Notes: generated from the letters alone by a model not told the origin. DNA of 64,000 nucleotides from Burkholderiales bacterium 39-55-53 (GCA_002282445.1 NCJK01000001.1:1-64000), one strand, 5' to 3'; counted from the first letter of the stretch, positions 41,696-51,578 are shown. Numbers and translations: made by a program.

Positions 41696-42871
41696 ATGAC
41701 CAACGCTGTCATCGTCTCTACTGCCCGTACACCGCTTGCCAAAAGCTGGAAGGGCTCTTTCAACATGACCCACGGCGCGACCTTGGGTGGTCACGTCGTC
41801 AAACACGCCATTGCACGCGCCGGCATTGAAGCCGCCGAGGTAGACGACGTCATCATGGGTTGCGCCTTGCCCGAGGGCGCAACCGGCACCAACATTGCCC
41901 GCCAAATCGCACTCATGGCCGATTGCCCTGTCTCTGTGTCGGGCATGACCATCAACCGTTTTTGCTCCTCAGGCTTGCAAACCATTGCCACTGCCGCCCA
42001 GCGCATCATTGCGGGCGAGGGCGATGTGTATGTGGCCGGTGGCGTGGAAAGCATCTCGTGTGTGCAACAAGAGATGAACCAGCACATGTTGATGGACTTG
42101 GCGCTGAATAAAAAGAAGCCCGAGATCTACTGGAACATGTTGCAAACTGCCGAAAACGTGGCCAAGCGATACAACATCGGCCGCGAAGCCATGGACGAAT
42201 ACGGCGCACGCAGCCAGCAACGCGCGGTTGCTGCACAAGCGGCGGGTTTGTTTGATGCAGAAATCGCCGCCATCACTGTCAAAGCCGGTATTGCCGACAA
42301 AGTGATGGGCTTGATGACCAAGCAAGTCACAGTCAGCAAAGACGAAGGCATCCGCGAAGGCTCGACCGTCGAAGCTTTGGCCAACCTCAAGTCCGCCATG
42401 CCCGGTGGCTTGATTTCGGCTGGTAACGCCAGCCAGTTCTCGGACGGCGCGGGCGCTTGCGTGGTGATGAGCGAAGAGCTCGCCAGCAAACGCGGCTTGA
42501 AGCCCTTGGGCCGCTTCCTCGGCTTTGCCGTTGCAGGTTGCGAGCCTGACGAAATGGGCATTGGCCCCGTGTACGCCATCCCCAAAGTGCTCAACCGCTT
42601 AGGCCTGAGCGTGGGTGACATTGACCTGTGGGAACTCAACGAAGCCTTTGCTGTGCAAGTGCTGTACTGCCGCGACAAACTGGGCATCCCCGATGACCGC
42701 CTCAACGTCAACGGCGGTGCGATTGCGGTGGGCCACCCCTACGGCGTGAGCGGCCAGCGCTTGGTAGGCCACGCCCTGATTGAAGGTAAACGTCGCGGTG
42801 CTAAACGCGTGGCTGTGACCATGTGTATTGGTGGTGGCATGGGAGCCTGCGGTATTTTTGAAGTGCTCTGA
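41696..42871 (+). CDS. Acetyl-CoA acyltransferase (3-ketoacyl-CoA thiolase)
   Basis: 391 residues. It cleaves 3-ketoacyl-CoA with CoA to acetyl-CoA and a shortened acyl-CoA. The acylated cysteine is in [16 protein letters not shown] near residue 87, the catalytic His in [17 protein letters not shown] near 345, and the second Cys in [15 protein letters not shown] at the end; [11 protein letters not shown] is also conserved. The pair with the upstream multifunctional enzyme forms the beta-oxidation core, FadB/FadA-like. TAAGGA lies before the ATG. Confidence 0.94.
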   Translation: MTNAVIVSTARTPLAKSWKGSFNMTHGATLGGHVVKHAIARAGIEAAEVDDVIMGCALPEGATGTNIARQIALMADCPVSVSGMTINRFCSSGLQTIATAAQRIIAGEGDVYVAGGVESISCVQQEMNQHMLMDLALNKKKPEIYWNMLQTAENVAKRYNIGREAMDEYGARSQQRAVAAQAAGLFDAEIAAITVKAGIADKVMGLMTKQVTVSKDEGIREGSTVEALANLKSAMPGGLISAGNASQFSDGAGACVVMSEELASKRGLKPLGRFLGFAVAGCEPDEMGIGPVYAIPKVLNRLGLSVGDIDLWELNEAFAVQVLYCRDKLGIPDDRLNVNGGAIAVGHPYGVSGQRLVGHALIEGKRRGAKRVAVTMCIGGGMGACGIFEVL

Positions 42872-42892
42872 TCTCGCCATCTCACACCCATC

Positions 42893-44707
42893 ATGAGTCT
42901 GCGGCCCACGGTTGACTTTTTGCTCTACGACTGGCTGAAGGTGAACAACCTTCAGTCACGAGAGCGCTTTGCCGACCACTCCCGTGAGACTTTTGATGCG
43001 GTGTTGGACACCTGCGAACGCATTGCGCGCGACAAGTTCGCGCCGTTCAACCGCTTGGTTGACATTGAAGAGCCAAAGTTCGACGGCGAAAAAGTCATCC
43101 TGCCGCAAGCCACGCATGAGGCCTACAAAGCCTATGCCGAGTCCGGCATGCTCAGCGCGGCACAAGACTACGACGTGGGCGGCATGCAGTTGCCGTACAC
43201 GGTCGAGGCAGCAGCCAACGCCTTTTTCTCGATGGCCTCGGTCAGCATTGGCTCAGGTCTCTTGACCAGTGGCAATGCCAATTTGCTGATGGCGCACGGC
43301 ACTGAGCGGCAAAAGCAGGTGTTTGCGCTCAATGAATTCTCGGGACGCTTTTCGGGCACCATGTGTTTGAGCGAACCGCAAGCAGGCTCTAGCCTGAGCG
43401 ACATCACCACCCGCGCCATACCTGATGGCGCTGGGTTTGAGTCTGACGCATTGGGGCCACGCTACCGCCTCAAGGGCAACAAGATGTGGATTTCTGCTGG
43501 CGAGCATGAGTTGTCAGAGAACATCATCCACTTGGTCTTGGCCAAAATTCCTGATCCCAACGGACAGCTGGTGCCGGGTGTCAAAGGCATCTCCTTGTTC
43601 ATCGTGCCTAAGAAGCTAGTGAACCCCGAAGGGCAACTCACAGGGGAGCGTAACGATGTCGCCTTGGCCGGACTGAACCACAAATGCGGCTGGCGTGGCA
43701 CGACCAACACCTTGCTGAACTTTGGCGAAGGCAAGTACCCCGTCGGTGGTCAAAGAGGCGCAGTGGGCTACCTCGTTGGCCAACCCGGCGAAGGCCTCAA
43801 ATGCATGTTCCACATGATGAACGAAGCGCGCATCGGCGTCGGCATGGCAGCCACCATGCTCGGGCTGGCGGGCTACTACGCCAGCCTTGACTATGCCAAG
43901 AATCGACCACAGGGGCGTGCACTTGGCACTGCGGGCAAAGACGCGCAAGCGCCTCAAGTGCGCATCATCGAGCACGCGGACATCAAGCGCATGTTGTTGG
44001 CCCAAAAAGCCTATTGCGAAGGTGCGTTGGCACTGGCTTTGTACTGTGCGCGTTTGGTAGATGAACAACACACCGCGAGTGCTGAAGATGCCGATGTGTC
44101 GCGCTTGCTGCTAGAAGTGCTCACGCCCATTGTCAAAAGCTTTCCGAGCCAATGGTGCTTAGAAGCCAACAGCTTGGCCATTCAAATTCACGGTGGTTAT
44201 GGCTACACACGCGACTTTCCCGTCGAACAGTATTGGCGTGACAACCGCCTGAACATGATCCACGAAGGAACACACGGCATCCAAGCCATGGATTTGTTAG
44301 GCCGCAAAGTGTTGATGGAAAACGGGCGTGGACTGCAACTCCTCGCTCAGCGCATGTCTGCTACCGCTGACAAAGCTCAGGCGGATTGGCCTGACGAAGC
44401 GGCAGCGCTGCGACAAGCTTTACAACAGGTGGGCCAAGCCACGCAAGCGGCATGGATAGGGGCATTACCTGCACAAGCTTTGGCCAACGCGGTGCCTTAT
44501 TTACAGGCTTTTGGTCACACCGTGGTGGCTTGGATTTGGCTAGATGTGGTCAGCACCTTAGGCGCGGATGACTCAGCGTCGGCCGATGGCCGACGTGCCG
44601 CATGTCGCTACTTTTACCGCTACGAGCTGCCGCAAATTCAGGCCTGGTTGGCCGTGGTGAAAAGCCGCGATCAGACCTGCGCTGACTTGGCCGAAGACGC
44701 CTTTTAG
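42893..44707 (+). CDS. Acyl-CoA dehydrogenase with C-terminal extension
   Basis: 604 residues, of the longer acyl-CoA dehydrogenase class with an extra C-terminal helical domain. An FAD enzyme that makes the 2,3-double bond, the first oxidation step. Features: the FAD/substrate strand MCLSEPQAGSSLSDI near 165, KMWISAGEHEL near 200, RIGVGMAATMLGLAGY near 312, and the likely catalytic Glu in MIHEGTHGIQAMDLLGRK near 460. Electrons would pass to ETF, which is not encoded here. Ordered 21 bases after the thiolase. Confidence 0.92.
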   Translation: MSLRPTVDFLLYDWLKVNNLQSRERFADHSRETFDAVLDTCERIARDKFAPFNRLVDIEEPKFDGEKVILPQATHEAYKAYAESGMLSAAQDYDVGGMQLPYTVEAAANAFFSMASVSIGSGLLTSGNANLLMAHGTERQKQVFALNEFSGRFSGTMCLSEPQAGSSLSDITTRAIPDGAGFESDALGPRYRLKGNKMWISAGEHELSENIIHLVLAKIPDPNGQLVPGVKGISLFIVPKKLVNPEGQLTGERNDVALAGLNHKCGWRGTTNTLLNFGEGKYPVGGQRGAVGYLVGQPGEGLKCMFHMMNEARIGVGMAATMLGLAGYYASLDYAKNRPQGRALGTAGKDAQAPQVRIIEHADIKRMLLAQKAYCEGALALALYCARLVDEQHTASAEDADVSRLLLEVLTPIVKSFPSQWCLEANSLAIQIHGGYGYTRDFPVEQYWRDNRLNMIHEGTHGIQAMDLLGRKVLMENGRGLQLLAQRMSATADKAQADWPDEAAALRQALQQVGQATQAAWIGALPAQALANAVPYLQAFGHTVVAWIWLDVVSTLGADDSASADGRRAACRYFYRYELPQIQAWLAVVKSRDQTCADLAEDAF

Positions 44708-44729
44708 ATTTTTTCACGAGCCTCAAACC

Positions 44730-45521
44730 ATGACACGCACCGTCCAACAACTCTTTGATTTATCTGGAAAAACCGCGTTAGTGACCGGAGGCTCGCGTGG
44801 TTTGGGCCTGCAAATGGCGCGCGCTTTGGGTGAAGCAGGCGCGAGGCTGATGATCAGCTCGCGCAAGGCATCCGACCTAGAACAAACAGTAGCCACACTC
44901 AAGACCGAAGGCTTGGATGCACAGTGGCTCTCCGCTGACTGCGCCCAAGAGGCGGACATTCACCGCCTAACCGAACAAACCCTCAGCCGCATGGGCAGCA
45001 TTGACATCTTGGTCAACAACGCTGGGGCCAGTTGGGGAGCTCCCGCAGAAGACCATCCGCTAGAGGCATGGGACAAGGTGATGAACCTCAATGTGCGCGG
45101 CTATTTTTTGTTGTCCCAAGCCGTGGCCAAAGCCAGCATGATTCCTCGTCGCAGCGGGCGCATCTTGAATGTCGCCTCCATTGCGGGGCTGGCAGGCAAT
45201 CCTGTGGGCATGCACACCATTGCCTACAACACCTCCAAGGGTGCTGTGATTAATTTCACTCGCACCTTGGCAGGGGAGTGGGGGCGCTATGGCATCACCG
45301 TCAACGCCATTTGCCCCGGTTTTTTCCCCAGCAAGATGACGCACGGTTTGTTGGACAAATTAGGTGCCGATCATTTGGCATCGCAGGCACCGCTCAATCG
45401 CTTGGGCGACGACGAAGACCTCAAAGGCCTGACGCTGCTCTATGCCAGCGATGCAGGCAAACACATCACAGGCCAATGGCTTGCCGTCGATGGCGGCGTC
45501 AGCGCCGTCTTGGGTGGTTAA
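44730..45521 (+). CDS. Short-chain dehydrogenase/reductase
   Basis: 263 residues, classical SDR. NAD(P) motif TGGSRGLG near residue 20, NNAGASWG near 96, catalytic Ser region NVASIAG and YxxxK as YNTSKGAV near 166, then NAICPGFFPS. It resembles gluconate-5-dehydrogenase or 3-ketoacyl reductase types. Within this operon it probably acts on a hydroxy- or ketoacyl-CoA, but the substrate cannot be read from sequence. It is 22 bases after the acyl-CoA dehydrogenase. Confidence 0.9.
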   Translation: MTRTVQQLFDLSGKTALVTGGSRGLGLQMARALGEAGARLMISSRKASDLEQTVATLKTEGLDAQWLSADCAQEADIHRLTEQTLSRMGSIDILVNNAGASWGAPAEDHPLEAWDKVMNLNVRGYFLLSQAVAKASMIPRRSGRILNVASIAGLAGNPVGMHTIAYNTSKGAVINFTRTLAGEWGRYGITVNAICPGFFPSKMTHGLLDKLGADHLASQAPLNRLGDDEDLKGLTLLYASDAGKHITGQWLAVDGGVSAVLGG

Positions 45522-45549
45522 CAAACATCTCTCACACAAGGAACACACC

Positions 45550-46566
45550 ATGACCATGAACCAGCAAATCTTGCTTGATAACCGTCCTGCGGGCGAAGCC
45601 ACTGCCGCCAACTTCAAGCTAGTGCAAACGCCGATCGCTGAACTGCAAGAAGGACAAGTGCTGGTGCGCCACCACTTCCTCAGCCTTGACCCCTACATGC
45701 GTGGGCGTATGAACGAGAGCAAAAGCTACGCTGATCCGCAGCCATTGGGTGAGGTGATGATTGGCGGCACGGTCGGTGAAGTCTTGGAAAGCCGTCATCC
45801 CAAGTTCAAAGCTGGCGACGCGGTCGTCGGCATGGGCGGCTGGCAAACCCACAGCGTGGTGGATGCCAATGTGTTTGGTGCGCTTCGCAAAGTAGACACC
45901 ACCCATGTGCCGCTGTCGCATTACCTAGGCGCTGTGGGCATGCCCGGCGTGACCGCTTGGTATGGCTTGGTCAAAATCATTGCGCCTAAAGCCGGCGAAA
46001 CCGTGACGGTCAGTGCTGCCAGCGGGGCTGTGGGCAGTGCCTACGGTGCACTGGCCAAGGCTAGAGGTTGTCGAGTCGTGGGCATTGCAGGGGGCAAAGA
46101 CAAGTGTGACTATGTGGTCAATGAACTGGGCTTTGATGCCTGCATCGACTACAAAGAACACAAAGATTACCTGAGCCTCTCCAAAGCGCTGCGCCAAGCT
46201 TGCCCCAATGGCATTGATGGTCACTTTGAAAACGTGGGTGGCATGGTGCTTGACGCGGTGATGTTGCGCACCAATGCCTTTGCACGCATTGCTCTGTGCG
46301 GCATGATTGCGGGCTATGACGGTGCGCCACTGCCCATGACCAACCCCGCACTGATCTTGGTGAACCGCATCCGATTTGAGGGCTTCATCGTCAGCGAGCA
46401 CATGGAGGTTTGGCCCGAAGCGCTGCAAGAGCTGGGCTCCTTGGTGGGCACAGGCAAACTGCGCCCGCGTGAAACGGTGGCACAAGGTTTAGAAGCTGCG
46501 CCTGATGCCTTTTTGGGCTTGCTCAAGGGTAAGAACTTTGGCAAGCAACTGGTCAAACTCATCTAA
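45550..46566 (+). CDS. NADP-dependent zinc-free oxidoreductase (CurA/prostaglandin-reductase-like)
   Basis: 338 residues from ATG 45550 with AAGGA eight bases upstream; an open frame from 45442 lies inside the previous gene. It is a medium-chain reductase without the structural-zinc cysteines. FLSLDPYMRGRM near residue 43, GMPGVTAWYGL near 128 and VSAASGAVGSAYGALAKARGCRVVGIAGG near 150-180 (NADP fold) match the curcumin-reductase and prostaglandin-reductase group, which reduce conjugated double bonds. In this operon it may reduce enoyl intermediates of unusual fatty acids. Confidence 0.88.
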   Translation: MTMNQQILLDNRPAGEATAANFKLVQTPIAELQEGQVLVRHHFLSLDPYMRGRMNESKSYADPQPLGEVMIGGTVGEVLESRHPKFKAGDAVVGMGGWQTHSVVDANVFGALRKVDTTHVPLSHYLGAVGMPGVTAWYGLVKIIAPKAGETVTVSAASGAVGSAYGALAKARGCRVVGIAGGKDKCDYVVNELGFDACIDYKEHKDYLSLSKALRQACPNGIDGHFENVGGMVLDAVMLRTNAFARIALCGMIAGYDGAPLPMTNPALILVNRIRFEGFIVSEHMEVWPEALQELGSLVGTGKLRPRETVAQGLEAAPDAFLGLLKGKNFGKQLVKLI

Positions 46567-46575
46567 GCCCCGCCC

Positions 46576-47487
46576 ATGATTGACAACTTCAAAGGCAAAA
46601 CTGCTGTGCTCACGGGCGCAGGCTCGGGCTTTGGTTTGGAATGCGCACGCATTGCCGCTCGCTTAGGTATGAACTTGGTGTTGGTCGACGTGCAGCAAGA
46701 CGCGCTCGAACAAACAGCCAACGAGTTGACCGCTCAGGGAGCCAACGTGCTGGCTTGCAAAGTCGATGTTTCAGACGCCACGGCCATGGAGCAACTGGCC
46801 TTGCAAGTCCAACAGCGCTTTGGTGCGCCGCATTTGGTGTTCAACAACGCAGGCGTGGGCTCAGGCGGACTGATTTGGGAAAACTCTGTGGCCGATTGGC
46901 AATGGGTGCTGGGTGTCAACCTGTGGGGCGTGGTGCATGGCGTGCGTTTGTTCACACCCATGATGCTGCAAGCGGCCAAGCAAGACCCAAGTTATCAAGG
47001 CCACATCGTGAACACCGCCAGCATGGCTGGCTTGCTGGCAGCGCCCAACATGGGCGTCTACAACGTCAGCAAGCATGCCGTGGTGGCGTTGAGCGAAACC
47101 CTCTACCAAGATTTGCAATTGGTCAGCGACCAAGTGGGGGCGAGCGTGCTGTGCCCTTACTTTGTGCCCACAGGCATCAGCCAAAGCCACCGCAACCGTC
47201 CCGCGGATGTAGCGGCCAACAAGCCGACACAAAGCCAATTGATTGGCCAAGCTATGAGCGACAAAGCCGTGGGCAGTGGCAAGGTTAGCGCCGCCGAAGT
47301 GGCACAAAAGGTGTTTGATGCGGTTCAAGCGGGGCAGTTCTATATCTACAGCCACCCACAAGCTTTGAGCTTGGTGACCCAACGTATGCAGGCGGTGGTG
47401 GAGGGTGCCAACCCACGTGACCCGTTCGTGACCAAACCCGAGCTGGGCGCTTCACTGCGCCAAGCCTTGCGTAACACGGAGAACTGA
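46576..47487 (+). CDS. Short-chain dehydrogenase/reductase
   Basis: 303 residues, classical SDR with a longer C-terminus. NAD(P) motif TGAGSGFGLE near residue 13, NNAGVGSGG near 91, YNVSKHAV near 159 (catalytic Tyr and Lys) and ALSETLYQDL after it. It starts nine bases after the reductase gene and ends two bases before the thioesterase gene, so the three are probably coupled. Substrate unknown; a hydroxyacyl intermediate is the simple guess. Confidence 0.9.
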   Translation: MIDNFKGKTAVLTGAGSGFGLECARIAARLGMNLVLVDVQQDALEQTANELTAQGANVLACKVDVSDATAMEQLALQVQQRFGAPHLVFNNAGVGSGGLIWENSVADWQWVLGVNLWGVVHGVRLFTPMMLQAAKQDPSYQGHIVNTASMAGLLAAPNMGVYNVSKHAVVALSETLYQDLQLVSDQVGASVLCPYFVPTGISQSHRNRPADVAANKPTQSQLIGQAMSDKAVGSGKVSAAEVAQKVFDAVQAGQFYIYSHPQALSLVTQRMQAVVEGANPRDPFVTKPELGASLRQALRNTEN

Positions 47488-47489
47488 AC

Positions 47490-47912
47490 ATGCAAGAAAG
47501 CTTTGGCGCTTACATACCGTTTGTCGACCATCTAGGTTTCGAGCTGGTGTTCTTTGATGAAGGACAGTCCGAGCTGCGCTACACCCCCGAGCCTGAGCAC
47601 ATGAATTCGTTCAATGTGACGCATGGCGGCGCAGTCATGACGCTGCTGGATGTCACGCTTGCCACGGCCGCACGCAGTGTGGACCGCGCGATGGGCGTGG
47701 TCACCATCGAAATGAAAACCTCGTTCATGCAACCCGCCAAAGGCACGCTGACGGCGAAGGGACGATTGATGCACCGCACGGGCAGCATGGCGTTTACAGA
47801 AGGCACGTTGTACGACGCAGAAGGCCATGCGTGTGCCCATGCCACGGCTACATTTAAGTATGTCAAGCGTGATGTAGCGCCCACAGAACTGCACGAAATC
47901 CCCACAGACTGA
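47490..47912 (+). CDS. PaaI-type hot-dog fold thioesterase
   Basis: 140 residues, one hot-dog domain. The core NSFNVTHGGAVMTLLDVTLATAA, around residues 38-60, is the PaaI/YbgC-like substrate helix (HGG then Asp). MQPAKGTLTAKGRLMHR continues the sheet. It hydrolyses acyl-CoA, probably freeing CoA or removing dead-end intermediates of this operon. It is the last operon gene; the 3' spacer holds a large palindrome rather than an ordinary terminator. Confidence 0.88.
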   Translation: MQESFGAYIPFVDHLGFELVFFDEGQSELRYTPEPEHMNSFNVTHGGAVMTLLDVTLATAARSVDRAMGVVTIEMKTSFMQPAKGTLTAKGRLMHRTGSMAFTEGTLYDAEGHACAHATATFKYVKRDVAPTELHEIPTD

Positions 47913-47946
47913 ATATTTATAACAAGTTAACTCCCACCAAAGCAAG

Positions 47947-48018
47947 TGGGTTGGGGTGAGCCAAGGCGGCGCCATTCGTCGCGCAGCGATGTAAGCCGTC
48001 TTGGCTTACCACAACCCA
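47947..48018 (+). repeat. 72-base imperfect palindrome with nested hairpin, unknown structured element
   Basis: Arm 47947-47969 and arm 47996-48018 are 23 bases each and complementary at 20. Of the other three positions, two become G-U pairs if the plus strand is transcribed and one is G-A; read on the other strand they are mismatches, so a plus-strand RNA is favoured. The 26-base loop holds CGTCGC-GCA-GCGATG, a further six-pair hairpin. No T-tract follows, so it is not a standard terminator. It lies 34 bases after the thioesterase stop and 86 before tex. It may be a leader structure, a small RNA or an extragenic palindrome. Confidence 0.7.
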
Positions 48019-48104
48019 AGCCAACGAAGGGAAGCTATGTTTTCAAGCGAACCAGAGAGCTAAGGCAAAATTGCCCGCTTTAGCGAATTCGACTGACTGA
48101 AAAC

Positions 48105-50489
48105 ATGCAAAAAATTACCCGCCAACTGGCGGACGAAATCAAGATCTCCGAAGCGCAAGTGCGCTCTGCCGTTGAGCTGCTCGACGGTGGCGCGACCGTG
48201 CCATTTATTGCTCGTTACCGCAAAGAGGTGACCGGTGGCCTAGACGACATTCAGCTGCGCGAACTCGAAGCGCGCCTGAGCTACCTGCGCGAACTCGAAG
48301 ACCGCCGCGCAGCGGTGATTAAGAGCATTCAAGAACAAGGCAAGCTCACGCCAGAGCTGTTGGCCGCCATCGAAGCTGCGCCCACCAAGCAAGAGCTGGA
48401 AGACATTTACTTGCCTTTCAAGCCCAAGCGCCGTACCAAGGGCATGATTGCCAAAGAGGCGGGTTTGGAGCCACTGGCCGACAAGCTGTTTGCCGACCCC
48501 ACGCTCAACCCCAATGTGGAAGCCGAAGCGTTCATCTTGCCCGCTGGCAAGATTGAAGGGGCCGACTTCACCACCGTTGCCGCCGTTCTGGATGGAGTTC
48601 GCGACCTATTGAGCGAACGCTGGGCTGAAGACGCCGCACTGATTCAAAGCTTGCGTGAATGGCTGTGGGCCGAAGGCTTGTTCCGCAGCAAGATCGCTGC
48701 GGGCAAAGACGAAAACAACCCCGACGTGGCGAAGTTTCGCGACTACTTTGATTACGACGAACCCATCGGCCGCGTCCCATCCCACCGCGCCTTGGCCGTG
48801 TTCCGTGGCCGTGCGTTGGAAATGCTCGACGCTAAATTGGTTCTTCCCGTTGAGCCGGAACCCGGAAAGCCCAGCTTGGCCGAAGGCAAGATTGCTTTGC
48901 ATCTCGGCTGGAGCCATTCCAGCAGGGCAGGGGATGACTTGATTCGCAAATGTGTAGCATGGACCTGGCGCGTGAAGCTCAGCCTCTCCACAGAGCGCGA
49001 CTTGTTCACACGTTTGCGTGAAGAAGCAGAAAAAGTGGCCATCAAAGTGTTTGCCGACAACCTGCGTGACTTACTGCTAGCCGCACCTGCTGGCCCACGC
49101 GTGGTGATGGGCCTAGACCCAGGCATCCGCACTGGCGTGAAAGTGGCTGTGGTCGACGCCACGGGCAAGCTGGTGGAAACATCCACTGTGTACCCACACG
49201 AGCCCCGCAAAGACTGGGACGGCTCGCTCTACACCTTGGCCAAATTGGCCGAGAAACATGGCGTGAACCTGATTGCTATTGGCAACGGCACAGCCAGCCG
49301 AGAGACTGACAAACTGGCCGGTGAACTCATCAAACTCATGGCGAAGCATGACGCGAGCAAAGTCATCGACAAAGTGGTGGTCAGCGAAGCAGGCGCGTCG
49401 GTTTACAGCGCCAGTGAATACGCCAGCCAAGAGATGCCAGATGTCGACGTGAGCCTGCGCGGCGCAGCCAGTATTGCGCGCCGCTTGCAAGACCCCTTAG
49501 CTGAGTTGGTGAAGATTGACCCCAAGTCCATCGGCGTGGGCCAGTACCAACACGATGTGAACCAAAGCGAACTCGCCCGCACGCTTGAAGCCGTGGTGGA
49601 AGACTGCGTGAACAAAGTGGGCGTGGACCTGAATACGGCCAGCGTGCCGCTGCTGACCCGCGTGTCGGGCCTGAGCACCACCACCGCCAAAGCCGTGGTG
49701 CGTTGGCGCGAAGCCAATGGCGCGTTTGCTAACCGCCAGCAGTTGCTCAAGGTCACAGGCCTAGGCGCGAAAACGTTTGAGCAAAGCGCAGGCTTCTTGC
49801 GCATCCGCGATGGCGACAACCCGCTGGATATGACCGCCGTTCACCCCGAAACCTACCCCGTGGTCGAGCGCATCATGGCGCAAACGGGCAAGCCCGTGGC
49901 CGAGCTCATGGGCCGCGCAGACATGCTCAAAACTTTGCGCCCTGAGCTGTTTGCCAATGACACCGTAGGCGTGATCACCGTCAAAGACATCTTGAGCGAA
50001 CTCGAAAAGCCAGGCCGCGACCCGCGCCCCGACTTCAAAGTGGCCAAGCTGCAAGACGGCGTGGAAGACATCAAAGACCTAAAGGTGGACATGGTGCTCG
50101 AAGGCACGGTCAGCAACGTGGCCGCCTTTGGCGCGTTTGTCGATTTGGGCGTGCACCAAGACGGCTTGATTCATGTGAGCCAACTCAGCAACAAGTTCAT
50201 CACTGACGCTCGCGAAGTGGTGAAGACCGGCGACATCATCAAGGTCAAAGTGCTGGAAGTGGACGTGGCCCGCAAGCGCATCAGCCTGACCATGAAGATG
50301 GATGGCGCACCTGCCAAGCGCGATGGTCCTCGCGATAACCGCTTTGAGCATGCTGGCCGTGATAACCGTCAAAGAACCGGGTCAGGTGGCGGTGGCAGCT
50401 ACAGCAGTGGCTACACCGCAACGCCACAAGCGGCTGCAGGTTCGGCCATGGCAAGTGCCTTTGCCAAGCTGCAAGGTTTGAAGAAGTAA
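48105..50489 (+). CDS. tex: Tex family RNA-binding transcription accessory protein
   Basis: 794 residues. Tex binds nucleic acid and is linked to transcription and RNA decay. The N-terminal helical domain (RQLADEIKISEAQVRSAVELLDGG, then VPFIARYRKEVTGGLDD) is diagnostic. Next come a YqgF/RNase-H-like domain (MGLDPGIRTGVKVAVVD near 340), helix-hairpin-helix units (DLNTASVPLLTRVSGLS near 510) and an S1 domain (LEGTVSNVAAFGAFVDLGVHQDGLIHVSQLS near 665). A Gly/Arg/Ser-rich tail ends the chain. The 192-base upstream spacer contains a large palindrome that might form part of its leader. Confidence 0.95.
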   Translation: MQKITRQLADEIKISEAQVRSAVELLDGGATVPFIARYRKEVTGGLDDIQLRELEARLSYLRELEDRRAAVIKSIQEQGKLTPELLAAIEAAPTKQELEDIYLPFKPKRRTKGMIAKEAGLEPLADKLFADPTLNPNVEAEAFILPAGKIEGADFTTVAAVLDGVRDLLSERWAEDAALIQSLREWLWAEGLFRSKIAAGKDENNPDVAKFRDYFDYDEPIGRVPSHRALAVFRGRALEMLDAKLVLPVEPEPGKPSLAEGKIALHLGWSHSSRAGDDLIRKCVAWTWRVKLSLSTERDLFTRLREEAEKVAIKVFADNLRDLLLAAPAGPRVVMGLDPGIRTGVKVAVVDATGKLVETSTVYPHEPRKDWDGSLYTLAKLAEKHGVNLIAIGNGTASRETDKLAGELIKLMAKHDASKVIDKVVVSEAGASVYSASEYASQEMPDVDVSLRGAASIARRLQDPLAELVKIDPKSIGVGQYQHDVNQSELARTLEAVVEDCVNKVGVDLNTASVPLLTRVSGLSTTTAKAVVRWREANGAFANRQQLLKVTGLGAKTFEQSAGFLRIRDGDNPLDMTAVHPETYPVVERIMAQTGKPVAELMGRADMLKTLRPELFANDTVGVITVKDILSELEKPGRDPRPDFKVAKLQDGVEDIKDLKVDMVLEGTVSNVAAFGAFVDLGVHQDGLIHVSQLSNKFITDAREVVKTGDIIKVKVLEVDVARKRISLTMKMDGAPAKRDGPRDNRFEHAGRDNRQRTGSGGGGSYSSGYTATPQAAAGSAMASAFAKLQGLKK

Positions 50490-50504
50490 GCCCGAGGCCG
50501 CGCG

Positions 50505-51578
50505 TTGAAAGCCCTCCACATCTACGCAGGCCCCAAAGCCATGGCCCACATCGAGGCCAATGGCTTGAAGCCCGAACACATCGGCGTGATCCCCGCTGCG
50601 GCGGGTGGGCCCAAGGGTTTGATCCTCGGGCCGCTGGACCGCTTTTTATTTGGGGAATGGCTGCCGCAAAGCACGCAACCCATCGACCTCGTTGGCGCAT
50701 CCATCGGCGCATGGCGCATGACCACGGCGTGTTTGGACAACCCCGTTCTCGGTTTTGAACGCTTGTCGCACGACTACATCCACCAAGAGTACAAAATACC
50801 CGAGGGCCAAAAGCGGCCCAGCGCCAAGCAGGTGAGCGACGAGTTCAGCCAAACCCTGCAAGCGTTTTATGGTGGCCATGTCAGCGAAGTGCTCAACAAC
50901 CCGCGATATCGCCTCCATATGGTGACCTCGCGTGGCAAACACATCTTGCACCGCGAACACACGTTGCTCACGCCCTTGGGCTACGCAGGTGCGTATCTAA
51001 GCAACGCCGTGCAACGCAAAACCATGGGAGCATGGTTAGAGCGTGTGGTGTTCTCTAGCCGTGGCGAACTGCCGTTTGCTACGGATGACTTTGCCACCCA
51101 ACACATGGCCTTGACCGAGCGCAACTTCATGGCCGCGCTGCAAGCCAGTTGCTCCATTCCGTTTGTGCTGCAAGCCGTGCACGACATTCCTGATGCCCCC
51201 ACGGGCGCGTATTGGGATGGCGGCATCACCGACTACCACTTGCACCTTAACTACAACTGGCTGGCTAAAAGTCCTTTGGTTCTTTATCCACACTTTCAAC
51301 AAGCTGTCGTGCCTGGCTGGCTAGACAAAGCCCTGAAGTGGCGGCACAAAGCGACCCCATTTTTAGACAACACCATCGTCTTGGCCCCTAACCCCGAGTG
51401 GGTCAAAACCTTGCCCAACGGCAAACTGCCAGACCGCAGCGACTTTGTGACTTATGCCTCTGACTTTGAGGGGCGGGTGAAGGTTTGGAATGAGGCGGTG
51501 AGTGCGAGTGAGCAGATGGCTCAGGAGGTTGCTAACTGGCTGACAAACTCTGAAATCAGTGCTGTACAAAGACTTTAA
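50505..51578 (+). CDS. Patatin-like phospholipase/acyl hydrolase
   Basis: 357 residues from TTG 50505, with GAGG about eight bases upstream; the conserved start region IYAGPKAM supports it, while ATG 50541 would cut it. Patatin signs are GGPKGLILG near residue 35 (oxyanion hole), GASIGAWRM near 66 (nucleophile Ser in GxSxG) and DGGITDYH near 240 (catalytic Asp in DGG). No signal peptide, so cytoplasmic. It lies 15 bases after tex, probably co-transcribed. Substrate lipid unknown. Confidence 0.82.
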   Translation: MKALHIYAGPKAMAHIEANGLKPEHIGVIPAAAGGPKGLILGPLDRFLFGEWLPQSTQPIDLVGASIGAWRMTTACLDNPVLGFERLSHDYIHQEYKIPEGQKRPSAKQVSDEFSQTLQAFYGGHVSEVLNNPRYRLHMVTSRGKHILHREHTLLTPLGYAGAYLSNAVQRKTMGAWLERVVFSSRGELPFATDDFATQHMALTERNFMAALQASCSIPFVLQAVHDIPDAPTGAYWDGGITDYHLHLNYNWLAKSPLVLYPHFQQAVVPGWLDKALKWRHKATPFLDNTIVLAPNPEWVKTLPNGKLPDRSDFVTYASDFEGRVKVWNEAVSASEQMAQEVANWLTNSEISAVQRL

